64,000 nucleotides of DNA from Saccoglossus kowalevskii (taxonomy: Eukaryota; Hemichordata; Enteropneusta; Harrimaniidae): NCBI RefSeq assembly GCF_000003605.2, contig NW_003119324.1, forward strand, positions 1 to 64,000, given 5' to 3'. The position numbers were made by a program, and so were the translations under genes. The first letter of the stretch is position 1. Every line of letters starts with the position of its first letter. Below, piece after piece: positions 1 to 11,238 of this stretch. The notes below the pieces were generated by a model. The model had not been told where the DNA came from. It saw only the letters and a program-made list of their open reading frames with translations, and ran no database searches.

Positions 1-96
1 GGGCCAGTAGAGGTGGGGTAGGTAAGCTGAGTGGGCCTGTAGAGGTGGGGTAGGTAAGCTGAGTAGGCCAGTAGAGGTGGGATAGGTAAGCTGAGT

Positions 97-1953
97 GGGC
101 CAGTAGTGGTGGGGTAGGTAAGTTTAGTGGGCCTGTAGAGGTGGGGTATGTTAAGTGAGTGGGCCTGTAGAGGTGGGGTAGGTGAGCTGAGTGGGCCTGT
201 AGAGGTAGGGTAGGTAAGCTGAGTGGGCCAGTAGAGGTGGGGTAGATAAGCTGAGTGGGCCTGTAAAGGTAGGGTGGGTAAGCTGAGTGGGCCAGTAGAG
301 GTGGGGTAGGTAAGCTGAGTGGGCCTGTAAAGGTGGGGTGGGTAAGCTGAGTGGGCCAGTAGAGGTGGGGTAGGTAAGCTGAGTGGGCCTGTAGTGGTAG
401 GGTAGGTAAGCTGAGTGGGCCAGTAGAGGTGGGGTAGATAAGCTGAGTGGGCCTGCAAAGGTGGGGTGGGTAAGCTGAGTAGGCCAGTAGATGTGGGGTA
501 GGTAAGCTGAGTGGGCCTGTAGAGGTAGGGTAGCTAAGCTGAGTAGGCCAGTAGAGGTGGGGTAGGTAAGCTGAGTGGGCCAGTAGAGGTGGGGTAGGTA
601 AGCTGAGTGGGCCTGTAGAGGTGGGGTAGGTAAGCTGAGTAGGCCAGTAGAGGTGGGGTAGGTAAGTTGAGTGGGCCTGTAAAGGTGGGGTGGGTAAGCT
701 TAGTGGGCCAGTAGAGGTGGGGTAGGTAAGCTGAGTGGGGCAGTAGAGGTGGGGTAGCTAAGCTGAGTGGGCCTGTAAAGGTGGGGTGGGTAAGCTGAGT
801 GGGCCAGTAGAGGTGGGGTAGGTAAGCTGAGTGGGCCTGTAGAGGTAGGGTAGCTAAGCTGAGTAGGCCAGTAGAGGTGGGGTAGGTAAGCTGAGTGGGG
901 CAGTAGAGGTTGTGTAGGTAAGCTGTGTGGGTCTGTAAAGGTGGGGTAGGTAAGCTGAGTGGGCCAGTAGAGGTGGGGTAGGTAAGCTGAGTGGGCCTGT
1001 AGAGGTGGGGTAGGTAAGCTGAGTAGGCCAGTAGAGGTGGGGTAGGTAAGCTGAATGGGCCTGTAAAGGAGGGGTGGGTAAGCTGAGTGGGCCAGTAGAG
1101 GTGGGGTAGGTAAGCTGAGTGAGCCTGTAAAGGTGGGGTGGGTAAGCTGAGTGGGCCAGTAGAGGTGGGGTAGGTAAGCTGAGTGGGGCAGTAGAGGTGG
1201 GGTAGGTAAGCTGAGTGGTCCTGTGGAGGTGGAGTAGGTAAGCTGAGTGGGCCTGTAAAGGTGGGGTAGGTAAACTGAGTAGGCCTGTAGAGGTGGGGTA
1301 GGTAAGCTGAGTAGGCCAGTAGAGGTGGGGTAGGTAAGCTGAGTGGGCCAGTAGAGGTGGGGTAGGTAAGCTGAGTTGGGCAGTAGAGGTGGGGTAGGTA
1401 AGCTGAGTGGGTCTGTAAAGGTGGGGTAGCTAAGTTGAGTGGGCCTGTAGAGGTGGGGTAGGTAAGCTGAGTAGGCCAGTAGAGGTGGGGTAGGTAAGCT
1501 GAGTGTGCCAGTAGAGGTGGGGTAGGTAAGCTGAATGGGCCAGTAGAGGTGGGGTAGGTAAGCTGAGTGGGCCTGTAGAGGTGTGGTATTTAAGCTGAGT
1601 GGGCCAGTAGAGGTGGGGTAGCTGAGCTGAGCGGGCCTGTAGAGGTAGGGTAGGTAAGCTGAGTGGGCCAGTAAAGGTGGGGTAGCTAAGCTGAGTGGGC
1701 CTGTAAAGGTGGAGTGGGTAAGCAGAGTGGGCCAGTAGAGGTGGGGTAGGTAAGCTGAGTGGGCCTGTAGAGGTAGGGCAGCTAAGCTGAGTAGGCCAGT
1801 AGAGGTGGGGTAGGTAAGTTGAGTGGGGCAGTAGAGGTTGGGTAGGTAAGCTGAGTGGGCCAGTAGAGGTGGGGGTAGGTAAGCTGAGTGGGCCTGTAGA
1901 GGTGGGGTAGGTAAGCTGAGTAGGCCAGTAGAGGTGGGGTAGGTAAGCTGAGT
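97..1953 (+). repeat. Prototype higher-order repeat unit, 58 monomers (~1.86 kb)
   Basis: Starts at a monomer with GTAGTGGTGG and ends just before the next such monomer at 1954. Marker monomers in order: GTATGTT (129), CTGTAGTGGTAGGG (385), CTGCAAAGG (449), AGTTGAG (641), AAGCTTAG (673), GGGGCAG (737), AGGTTGTG (897), GGGTCTG (929), GGAGGGGTGGG (1057), GAGCCTG (1121), GGTCCTGTGG (1217), GTAAACTGAG (1249), TGGGCAG (1377), GTGCCAG (1505), TATTTAAG (1569), GAGCTGAGC (1601), GTAAGCAGAG (1697), GGGCAGCTAAG (1761). The same order returns elsewhere, for example 12454-13991. One monomer near 1857 is 33 bp. The choice of boundary is arbitrary because a tandem HOR has no natural start. Confidence 0.8.
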
Positions 1954-2215
1954 GGGCCAGTAGTGGTGGGGTAGGTAAGCTGTGTGGGTCTGTAAAGGTG
2001 GGGTAGGTAAGCTGAGTGGGCCAGTAGAGGTGGGGTAGGTAAGCTGAGTGGGCCTGTAGAGGTGGGGTAGGTAAGCTGAGTAGGCCAGTAGAGGTGGGGT
2101 AGGTAAGCTGAGTGGGCCTGTAAAGGAGGGGTAGGTAAGCTGAGTGGGCCAGTAGAGGTGGTGTAGGTAAGCTGAGTGGGCCAGTAAAGGTGGGGTAGCT
2201 AAGCTGAGTGGGCCT
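1505..2215 (+). repeat. Segment duplicated at about 51,238-51,948
   Basis: Four private markers keep a constant offset of 49,733 bp. They are GGGCAGCTAAG (1778 and 51511), a five-G run in GGGGGTAGG (1871 and 51604), GTAGTGGTGG running into CTGTGTGGGTCTG (1954 and 51687), and GAGGTGGTGTAGG (2155 and 51888). A few substitutions separate the copies, for example GTGTGGTATTT against GTGGGGTATTT. A partial third copy lies near 32,200-32,500 (GGGCAGC at 32455, offset 19,056 from the 51.5-kb copy). Confidence 0.8.
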
Positions 2216-3420
2216 GTAAAGGTAGGGTGGGTAAGCTGAGTGGGCCAGTAGAGGTGGGGTAGGTAAGCTGAGTGGGCCTGTAAAGGTGGGGTGGGTAAGC
2301 TGAGTGGGCCAGTAGAGGTGGGGTAGGTAAGCTGAGTGGGCCTGTAGTGGTAGGGTAGGTAAGCTGAGTGGGCCAGTAGAGGTGGGGTAGCTAAGCTGAG
2401 TGGGCCTGCAAAGGTGGGGTGGGTAAGCTGAGTAGGCCAGTAGAGGTGGGGTAGGTAAGCTGAGTGGGCCTGTAGAGGTAGGGTAGCTAAGCTGTGTAGG
2501 CCAGTAGAGGTGGGGTAGGTAAGCTGAGTGGGCCAGTAGAGGTGGGGTAGGTAAGCTGAGTGGGCCTGTAGAGGTGGGGTAGGTAAGCTGAGTAGGCCAG
2601 TAGAGGTGGGGTAGGTAAGTTGAGTGGGCCTGTAAAAGTGGGGTGGGTAAGCTTAGTGGGCCAGTAGAGGTGGGGTAGGTAAGCTGAGTGGGGCAGTAGA
2701 GGTGGGGTAGCTAAGCTGAGTGGGCCTGTAGAGGTGGGGTAGGTAAGCTGAGTGGGCCAGTAGAGGTGGGGTAGGTAAGCTGAGTGTGCCAGTAGAGGTG
2801 GGGTAGGTAAGCTGAGTGGGCCAGTAGAGGTGGGGTAAGTAAGCTGAGTGGGCATGTAGAGGTGGGGTAGGTAAGCTGAGTGGGCCAGTAGAGGTGGGGT
2901 AGCTGAGCTGAGTTGGCCTGTAGAGGTAGGGTAGGTAAGCTGAGTGGGCCAGTAGAGGTGGGGTAGCTAAGCTGAGTGGGCCTGTAAAGGTGGGGTGGGT
3001 ATGCTGAGTGGGCCAGTAGAGGTGGGGTAGGAAAGCTTAGTGGGCCTGTAGAGGTGGGGTATGTAAGCTGAGTGGGCCTGTAGAGGAGGGGTAGCTGAGC
3101 TGAGTGGGCCTGTAGAGGTAGGGTAGGTAAGCTGAGTGGGCCAGTAGAGGTGGGGTAGGTAAGCTGAGTGGGCCTGTAAAGGTGGGGTGAGTAAGCTGAG
3201 TGGGCCAGTAGAGGTGGGGTAGGTAAGCTGAGTGGGCCTGTAGTGGTAGGGTAGGTAAGCTGAGTGGGCCTGTAGAGGTGGGGTAGCTAAGCTGAGTTGG
3301 CCTGTAAAGGTGGGGTGGGTAAGCTGAGTAGGCCAGTAGAATTGGGGTAGGTAAGCTGAGTGGGCCTGTAGAGGTAGGGTAGCTAAGCTGAGTAGGCCAG
3401 TAGAGGTGGGGTAGGTAAGC
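2216..3420 (+). repeat. Partial HOR copies, no other content
   Basis: Continues the HOR order with the CTGTAGTGGTAGGG and CTGCAAAGG monomers at about 2,340-2,420. It then restarts through a GTAGCTGAGCTGAG module. Bases 2941-3240 carry GTATGCTGAG, GTAGGAAAGCTTAG and GGTGAGTAAG and match 30,961-31,260 at an offset of about 28,020. No gene is seen. Confidence 0.7.
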
Positions 3421-5408
3421 TGAGTGGGGCAGTAGACGTTGGGTAGGTAAGCTGTGTGGGTCTGTAAAGGTGGGCTAGGTAAGCTGAGTGGGCCAGTAGA
3501 GGTGGGGTAGGTAAGCTGAGTGGGCCTGTAGAGGTGGGGTAGGTAAGCTGAGTAGACCAGTAGAGGTGGGGTAGGTAAGTTGAGTGTGCCTGTAAAGGTG
3601 GGGTGCGTAAGCTTAGTGGGCCAGTAGAGGTGGGGTAGGTAAGCTGAGTGGGGCAGTAGAGGTGGGGTAGCTAAGCTGAGTGGGCCTGTAGAGGTAGGGT
3701 AGCTAAGCTGAGTAGGCCAGTAGTGGTGGGTAGGTAAGCTGAGTGGGGCAGTAGAGGTTGGGTAGGTAAGCTGTGTGGGTCTGTAAAGGTGGGGTAGGTA
3801 AGATGAGTGGGCCAGTAGAGGTGGGGTAGGTAAGCTGAGTGGGCCTGTAGAGGTGGGGTAGGTAAGCTGAGTAGGCCAGTAGAGGTGGGGTAGGTAAGCT
3901 GAGTGGGCCTGTAAAGGAGGGGTGGGTAAGCTGAGTGGGCCAGTAGAGGTGGGTAGGTAAGCTGAGTGGGGCAGTAGAGGTTGGGTAGGTAAGCTGAGTG
4001 GACCTGTAGAGGTAGGGTAGGTAAGCTGAGTGGGCCAGTAGAGGTGGGGTAGCTAAGCTGAGTGGGCCTGTAAAGGTGGGGTGGGTAAATTGAGTGGGCC
4101 AGTAGAGGTGGGGTAGGTAAGCTGAGTGGGCCTGTAGAGGTAGGGTAGCTAAGCTGAGTAGGCCAGTAGAGGTAGGGTAGGTAAGCTGAGTGGGGCAGTA
4201 GAGGTTGGGTAGGTAAGCTGTGTGGGTCTGTAAAGGTGGGGTAGGTAAGATGAGTGGGCCAGTAGAGGTGGGGTAGGTAAGCTGAGTGGGCCTGTAGAGG
4301 TGGGGTAGGTAAGCTGAGTGAGCCTGTAAAGGTGGGGTGGGTAAGCTGAGTGGGCCAGTAGAGGTGGGGTAGGTAAGCTGAGTGGGGCAGTAGAGGTTGG
4401 GTAGGTAAGCTGTGTGGGCCTGTAAAGGTGGGGTAGGTAAGCTGAGTGGGCCAGTAGAGGTGGGGTAGGTAAGCTGAGGGGGCCTGTAGAGGTGGAGTAG
4501 GTAAGCTGAGTGGGCATGTAAAGGTGGGGTAGGTAAACTGAGTAAGCCTGTAGAGGTGGGGTAGGTAAGCTGAGTAGGCCAGTAGAGGTGGGGTAGGTAA
4601 GCGGAGTGGGCCAGTAGAGGTTGGGTAGGTAAGATGAGTGGGCCTGTTAAGGTGGGGTGGGTAAGCTGAGTGGGCCAGTAGATGTGGGGTAGGTAAGCTG
4701 AGTGGGCCAGTAGAGGTGGGGTAGCTAAGCTGAGTGGGCCTGTAAAGGTGGGGTGGGTAAGCTGAGTGGGCCAGTAGAGGTTGGGTAGGTAAGCTGTGTG
4801 GGCCTGTAAAGGTGGGGTAGGTAAGCTGAGTGGGCCAGTAGAGGTTGGGTAGGTAAGCTGAGTGGGCCTGTTAAGGTGGGGTAGGTAAGCTGAGTGGGCC
4901 AGTAGAGGTGGAGTAGGTAAGCTGAGTGGGCCTGTAGAGGTGGGGTAGGTAAGCTGAGTGGGCCTGTAGAGGTGGGGTAGGTAAGCTGAGTTGGGCAGTA
5001 GAGGTAGGGTAGGTAAGCTGAGTGGGTCTGTAATGGTGGGAATAGGTAAGCTGAGTGTGCCAGTAGAGGTGGGGTAGGTAAGCTGAGTGGGCCAGTAGAG
5101 GTGGGGTAGGTAAGCTGAGTGGGCCAGTAGAGGTGGGGTAGGTAAGCTGAGTGGGCCAGTAGATGTGGGGTAGGTAAGCTGAGATGGGCAGTAGAGGTGG
5201 GGTAGGTAAGCTGAGTGGGTCTGTAAAGGTGGGGTAGCTAAGCTGGGTGGGCCTGTAGAGGTGGGGTAGGTAAGCTGAGTAGGCCAGTAGAGGTGGGGTA
5301 GGTAAGCTGAGTGTGCCAGTAGAGGTGGGGTAGGTAAGCTGAATGGGCCAGTAGAGGTGGGGTAGGTAAGCTGAGTGGGCCTGTAGAGGTGGGGTATTTA
5401 AGCTGAGT
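3421..5408 (+). repeat. Second ordered monomer family (type-2 HOR)
   Basis: Carries variants rare in the prototype HOR: GGTTGGGTAGG followed by CTGTGTGGGTCTG, GTAAGATGAG, CTGTTAAGG (4646 and 4869), GGTGGGAATAGG (about 5035), GAGATGGGCAG (5181) and AAGCTGGGTGGG (5231). The later part, about 4,900-5,400, is repeated near 11,860-12,350 (offset 6,949) and again near 45,110-45,590. The GTGCGTAAGC monomer (about 3,600) links this block to those near 35.85, 47.16 and 56.25 kb. Confidence 0.7.
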
Positions 5409-5888
5409 GGGCTAGTAGAGGTGGGGTAGGTAAGCTGAGTGGGCCAGTAGAGGTGGGGTAGGTAAGCTGAGTGGGCCAGTAGAGGTGGGGTAGGTAAGCT
5501 GAGTGGGCTAGTAGAGGTGGTGTAGGTAAGCTGAGTGGGCCAGTAGAGGTGGGGTAGGTAAGCTGAGTGGGCCAGTAGAGGTGGGGTAGGTAAGCTGAGT
5601 GGGCCAGTAGAGGTGGGGTAGGTAAGCTGAGTAGGCCAGTAGAGGTGGGGTAGGTAAGCTGAGTGGGCCAGTAGAGGTGGGGTAGGTAAGCTGAGTGGGC
5701 TAGTAGAGGTGGGGTAGGTAAGCTGAGTGGGCCAGTAGAGGTGGGGTAGGTAAGCTGAGTGGGCCAGTAGAGGTGGGGTAGGTAAGCTGAGTGGGCCAGT
5801 AGAGGTGGGGTAGGTAAGCTGAGTGGGCTAGTAGAGGTGGGGTAGGTAATCTGAGTGGGCCAGTAGAGGTGGGGTAGGTAAGCTGAGT
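5409..5888 (+). repeat. Homogenised run of one monomer type (15 units)
   Basis: Fifteen consecutive monomers are all the CCAG type, almost all with the plain GGGGTAGGTAAG core, and the usual alternation with CCTG monomers is lost. Four carry GGGCTAG at 5409, 5505, 5697 and 5825, spaced 96, 192 and 128 bp, so the run grew by multi-unit copying. The last unit has GTAATCTGAG. It looks like local single-monomer amplification. Confidence 0.85.
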
Positions 5889-7730
5889 GGGCCTGTAGAG
5901 GTGGGGTAGCTGAGCTGAGTGGGCCTGTAGAGGTAGGGTAGGTAAGCTGAGTGGGCCAGTAGAGGTGGGGTAGCTAAGCTGAGTGGGCCTGTAAAGGTGG
6001 GGTGGGTAAGCTGAGTGGGCCAGTAGAGGTGGGGTAGGTAAGCTGAGTGGGCCTGTAAAGGAGGGGTGGGTAAGCTGAGTGGGCCAGTAGAGGTGGGGTA
6101 GGTAAAGCTGAGTGGGGCAGTAAAAGGTGGGGAAGCTAAGCTGAGTGGGCCTGTAGAGGTGGGGTAGTAAGCTGAGTAGGCCAGTAGAGGTGGGGTAGGT
6201 AAGCTGAGTGTGCCAGTAGAGGTGGGGTAGGTAAGCTAAATGGGCCAGTAGAGGTGGGGTAGGTAAGCTGAGTGGGCCTGTAGAGGTGGGGTATTTAAGC
6301 TGAGTGGGGCAGTAGAGGTGGGGTAGGTAAGCTGAGTAGGCCAGTAGAGGTGGGGTAGGTAAGCTGAGTGGGGCAGTAGAGGTGGGGTAGGTAAGCTGTG
6401 TGGGCCTGTAAAGGTGGGGTAGGTAAGCTGAGTGGGCCAGTAGAGGTGGGGTAGGTAAGCTGAGTGGGCCAGTAGAGGTAGGGTAGGTAAGCTGAGTGGG
6501 CCTATAGAGGTGGGTTAAGTAAGCTGAGTGGGCCTGTAGAGGTGGGGTAGCTGAGCTGAGTGGGCCTGTAGAGGTAGGGTAGGTAAGCTGAGTGGGCCAG
6601 TAGAGGTGGGGTAGCTAAGCTGAGTGGGCCTGTAAAGGTGGGGTGGGTAAGCTGAGTGGGCCAGTAGAGGTGGGGTAGGTAAGCTGAGTGAGCCTGTAAA
6701 GGTGGGGTGGGTAAGCTGAGTAGGCCAGTAGAGGTGGGGTAGGTAAGCTGAGTGGGGCAGTAGAGGTTGGGTAGGTAAGCTGTGTGGGCCTGTAAAGGTG
6801 GGGTAGGTAAGCTGAGTGGGCCAGTAGAGGTGGGGTAGGTAAGCTGAGTGGGCCTGTAGAGGTGGAGTAGGTAAGCTGAGTGGGCCTGTAAAGGTGGGGT
6901 AGGTAAACTGAGTAGGCCTGTAGAGGTGGGGTAGGTAAGCTGAGTAGGCCAGTAGAGGTGGGGTAGGTAAGCTGAGTGGGCCTGTAAATGTGGGGTAGGT
7001 AAGCTGAGTGGGCCAGTAGAGGTGGGGTAGCTGAGCTGAGTGGGCCTGTAGTGGTGGGATAGGTAAGCTGAGTGGGCCAGTAGAGGTTGGCTAGCTGAGC
7101 TGAGTGGGCCTGTAGAGGTGGGGTAGCTAAGCTGAGTGGGCCTGTAAAGGTGGGGTGGGTAAGCTGAGTGGGCCAGTAGAGGTGGGGTAGGTAAGCTGAG
7201 TGGGCCTGTAGAGGTAGGGTAGCTAAGCTGAGTAGGCCAGTAGAGGTGGGGTAGGTAATCTGAGTGGGGCAGTAGAGGTTGGGTAGGTAAGCTGTGGGGG
7301 CCTGTAAAGGTGGGGTAGGTAAGTTGAGTGGGCCAGTAGAGGTGGGATAGGTAAGCTGAGTGGGCCAGTAGAGGTGGGGTAGCTGAGCTGAGTGGGCCAG
7401 TAGAGGTGGGGTAGGTAAGCTGAGTGGGCCTGTAGAGGTGGGGTAGGTAAGCTGAGTAGGCCAGTAGAGGTGGGGTAGGTAAGCTGAGTGTGCCAGTAGA
7501 GGTGGGGTAGGTAAGCTGAATGGGCCAGTAGAGGTGGGGTAGGTAAGCTGAGTGGGCCTGTAGAGGTGGGGTATTTAAGCTGAGTGGGCCAGTAGAGGTG
7601 GGGTAGCTGAGCTGAGTGGGCCTGTAGAGGTAGGGTAGGTAAGCTGAGTGGGCCAGTAGAGGTGGGGTAGCTAAGCTGAAAAAGGCCTGTAAAGGTGGGG
7701 TGGGTAAGCTGAGTGGGCCAGTAGAGGTGG
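5889..7730 (+). repeat. Mosaic of HOR blocks shared with 10.9-11.5, 18.4 and 42.7 kb
   Basis: About 6,320-6,990 matches 10,867-11,520 at offset 4,547 and part of 42,620-42,930. The shared mark is CCTATAGAGGTGGGTTAAG at 6501, 11048 and 42787. About 7,000-7,330 carries GTTGGCTAGCTGAG and CTGTGGGGGCCTG, shared with 18.4, 27.1 and 57.2 kb. Near 6,100-6,170 three single-base indels cluster. Near 7,678 the usual GAGTGGG is GAAAAAGG, four changed bases in a row. No gene. Confidence 0.7.
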
Positions 7731-9030
7731 GGTAGGTAAGCTGAGTGGGCCTGCAGAGGTAGGGTAGCTAAGCTGAGTAGGCCCAGTAGAGGTGGGGTAG
7801 GTAAGCTGAGTGGGGCAGTAGAGGTTGTGTAGGTAAGCTGTGTGGGTCTGTAAAGGTGGGGTAGGTAAGCTGAGTGGGCCAGTAGATGTGGGGTAGGTAA
7901 GCTGAGTGGGCCAGTAGAGGTGGGGTAGCTAAGCTGAGTGGGCCTGCAAAGGTGGGGTGGGTAAGCTGAGTAGGCCAGTAGAGGTGGGGTAGGTAAGCTG
8001 AGTGGGCCTGTAGAGGTGGGGTAGCTAAGCTGAGTAGGCCAGTAGAGGTGGGGTAGGTAAGCTGAGTGGGCCAGTAGAGGTGGGGTAGGTAAGCTGAGTG
8101 GGCCTGTAGAGGTGGGGTAGGTAAGCTGAGTAGGCCAGTAGAGGTGGGGTAGGTAAGTTGAGTGGGCCTGTAAAGGTGGGGTGGGTAAGCTTAGTGGGCC
8201 AGTATAGGTGGGGTAGGTAAGCTGAGTGGGGCAGTAGAGGTGGGGTAGCTAAGCTGAGTGGGCCTGTAAAGGTGGGGTGGGTAAGCTGAGTGGGCCAGTA
8301 GAGGTGGGGTAGGTAAGCTGAGTAGGCCAGTAGAGGTGGGGTAGGTAAGTTGAGTGGGCCTGTAAAGGTGGGGTGGGTAAGCTTAGTGGGCCAGTATAGG
8401 TGGGGTAGGTAAGCTGAGTGGGGCAGTAGAGGTGGGGTAGCTAAGCTGAGTGGGCCTGTAAAGGTAGGGTAGCTAAGCTGAGTAGGCCAGTAGAGGTGGG
8501 GTAGGTAAGCTGAGTGGGGCAGTAGAGGTGGGGTAGCTAAGCTGAGTGGGCCTGTAAAGGTGGGGTGGGTAAGCTGAGTGGGCCAGTAGAGGTGGGGTAG
8601 GTAAGCTGAGTAGGCCAGTAGAGGTGGGGTAGGTAAGTTGAGTGGGCCTGTAAAGGTGGGGTGGGTAAGCTTAGTGGGCCAGTATAGGTGGGGTAGGTAA
8701 GCTGAGTGGGGCAGTAGAGGTGGGGTAGCTAAGCTGAGTGGGCCTGTAAAGGTAGGGTAGCTAAGCTGAGTAGGCCAGTAGAGGTGGGGTAGGTAAGCTG
8801 AGTGGGGCAGTAGAGGTTGTGTAGGTAAGCTGTGTGGGTCTGTAAAGGTGGGGTAGGTAAGCTGAGTGGGCCAGTAGAGGTGGGGTAGGTAAGCTGAGTG
8901 GGCCTGTAGAGGTGGGGTAGGTAAGCTGAGTAGGCCAGTAGAGGTGGGGTAGGTAAGCTGAATGGGCCTGTAAAGGAGGGGTGGGTAAGCTGAGTGGGCC
9001 AGTAGAGGTGGGGTAGGTAAGCTGAGTGAG
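7731..9030 (+). repeat. Segment duplicated at about 28,966-29,980
   Basis: The markers CTGCAGAGG (7751 and 28987), GTAGATGTGGGG (7881 and 29116) and AGTATAGG (8201 and 29436; 8393 and 29628) sit at a constant offset of 21,235-21,236. After the AGTATAGG cluster the offset falls to 20,947, exactly 288 bp (9 monomers) less, because this copy carries one extra 288-bp unit. Confidence 0.85.
8196..8963 (+). repeat. Nested 192- and 288-bp tandem duplications
   Basis: Monomers with AGTATAGG start at 8196, 8388 and 8676, spaced 192 bp (6 units) and 288 bp (9 units). Flanking order is the same each time: AGTTGAG, AAGCTTAG, AGTATAGG, then GGGGCAG. The related locus at 29,431-29,623 has the 192-bp step only. 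Confidence 0.8.
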
Positions 9031-10100
9031 CCTGTAAAGGTGGGGTGGGTAAGCTGAGTGGGCCAGTAGAGGTGGGGTAGGTAAGCTGAGTGTTTGCAGT
9101 AGAGGTTGGGTAGGTAAGCTGTGTGGGCCTGTAAAGGTGGGGTAGGTTAGCTGAGTGGGCCAGTAGAGGTGGGGTAGGTAAGCTGAGTGGGCCTGTAGAG
9201 GTGGAGTAGGTAAGCTGAGTGGGCCTGTAAAGGTGGGGTAGGTAAACTGAGTAGGCCTGTAGAGGTGGGGTAGGTAAGCTGAGTAGGCCAGTAGAGGTGG
9301 GGTAGGTAAGAAGAGTGGGCCAGTAGAGGTTGGGTAGGTAAGATGAGTGGGCCTGTTAAGGTGGGGTGGGTAAGCTGAGTGGGCCAGTAGATGTGGGGTA
9401 GGTAAGCTGAGTGGGCCAGTAGAGGTGGGGTAGCTAAGCTGAGTGGGCCTGTAAAGGTGGGGTGGGTAAGCTGAGTGGGCCAGTAGAGGTTGGGTAGGTA
9501 AGCTGTGTGGGCCTGTAAAGGTGGGGTAGGTAATCTGAGTGGGCCAGTAGAGGTTGGGTACGTAAGCTGAGTGGGCCTGTTAAGGTGGGGTAGGTAAGCT
9601 GAGTAGGCCAGTAGAGGTGGGGAAGGTAAGCTGAGGGGGCCTGTAGAGGTGGGGTAGCTAAGCTGAGTGGGCATGTAAAAGTGGGGTAGGTAAGCTGAGT
9701 GGGCCTGTAGAGGTGGGGTAGGTAAGCTGAGTTGGGCAGTAGAGGTAGGATAGGTAAGCTAAGTGGGTCTGTAATGGTGGGAATAGGTAAGTTGAGTGTG
9801 CCAGTAGAGGTGGGGTAGGTAAGCTGAGTGGGCCAGTAGAGGTGGGGTAGGTAAGTTGAGTGGGCCAGTAGAGGAGGGTAGGTAAGCTGAGTGGGCCAGT
9901 AGAGGTGGGGTAGGTAAGCTGAGTTGGGCAGTAGAGGTGGGGTAGGTAAGCTGAGTGGGTCTGTAAAGGTGGGGTAGCTAAGCTGAGTTGGCCTGTAGAG
10001 GTGGGGTAGGTAAGCTGAGTGGGCCAGTAGAGGTGGGGTAGGTAAGCTGAGTGTGCCAGTAGAGGTGGGGTTGGTAAGCTGAGTGGGCCAGTTGAGGTGG
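9031..10100 (+). repeat. Type-2 HOR block, copied at +2,208 and +45,186 bp
   Basis: AAGATGAG before CTGTTAAGG (9341) and AATGGTGGGAATAGG (9773) recur at 11,549 and 11,981, exactly 2,208 bp (69 monomers) away, and at 54,527 and 54,959 (offset 45,186). The 9.8- and 54.97-kb copies share GTAAGTTGAGTGTGCC, so they are closer to each other than to the 12-kb copy. Near 9,091 GAGTGTTTGCAG replaces GAGTGGGGCAG. Confidence 0.8.
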
Positions 10101-11238
10101 GGTAAGTAAGCTGAGTGGGCCTGTAGAGGTGGGGTAGGTAAGCTGAGTGGGCCAGTAGAGGTGGGGTAGCTGAGCTGAGTGGGCCTGTAGAGGTAGGGTA
10201 GGTAAGCTGAGTGGGCCAGTAGAGGTGGGGTAGCTAAGCTGAGTGGGCCTGTAAAGGTGGGGTGGGTATGCTGAGTGGGCCAGTAGAGGTGGGGTAGGAA
10301 AGCTTAGTGGGCCTGTAGAGGTGGGGTATGTAAGCTGAGTGGGCCTGTAGAGGTGGGGTAGGTGAGCTGAGTGGGCCTGTAGAGGTAGGGTAGGTAAGCT
10401 GAGTGGGCCAGTAGAGGTGGGGTAGCTAAGCTGAGTGGGCCTGTAAAGGTGGGGTGGGTAAGCTGAGTGGGCCAGTAGAGGTGGGGTAGGTAAGCTGAGT
10501 GGGCCTGTAGAGGTAGGGTAGCTAAGCTGAGTAGGCCAGTAGAGGTGGGGTAGGTAATCTGAGTGGGGCAGTAGAGGTTGGGTAGGTAAGCTGTGTGGGC
10601 CTGTAAAGGTGGGGTATGTAAGCTGAGTGGGCCAGTAGAGGTGGCGTAGGTAAGCTGAGTGGGCCTGTAGAGGTGGGGTAGGTAAGCTGAGTAGGCCAGT
10701 AGAGGTGGGGTAGGTAAGCGGAGTGGGCCTGTAAAGGTGGGGTGGGTAAGCTGAGTGGGCCAGTAGAGGTGGGGTAGGTAAGCTGATTGTGCCTGTAGAG
10801 GTAGGGTTGCTAAGCTGAGTAGGCCAGTAGAGGTGGGGTAGGTAAGCTGAGTGGGGCAGTAGAGGTGGGGTAGGTAAGCTGAGTAGGCCAGTAGAGGTGG
10901 GGTAGGTAAGCTGAGTGGGGCAGTAGAGGTGGGGTAGGTAAGCTGTGTGGGCCTGTAAAGGTGGGGTAGGTAAGCTGAGTGGGCCAGTAGAGGTGGGGTA
11001 GGTAAGCTGAGTGGGCCAGTAGAGGTAGGGTAGGTAAGCTGAGTGGGCCTATAGAGGTGGGTTAAGTAAGCTGAGTGGGCCTGTAGAGGTGGGGTAGCTG
11101 AGCTGAGTGGGCCTGTAGAGGTAGGGTAGGTAAGCTGAGTGGGCCAGTAGAGGTGGGGTAGCTAAGCTGAGTGGGCCTGTAAAGGTGGGGTGGGTAAGCT
11201 GAGTGGGCCAGTAGAGGTGGGGTAGGTAAGCTGAGTGA
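10101..11238 (+). repeat. HOR-ordered monomers, no other content
   Basis: Contains a GTATGCTGAG / GTAGGAAAGCTTAG module near 10,265-10,310 and the block shared with 6,320-6,990. Nothing outside the 32-bp satellite is seen. Confidence 0.7.

Noticed and set aside
673-704. AAGCTT (HindIII) variants as regulatory or boundary sites
   Set aside because: They mark particular monomers in the HOR (GTAAGCTTAG) and are useful landmarks, but nothing suggests function.
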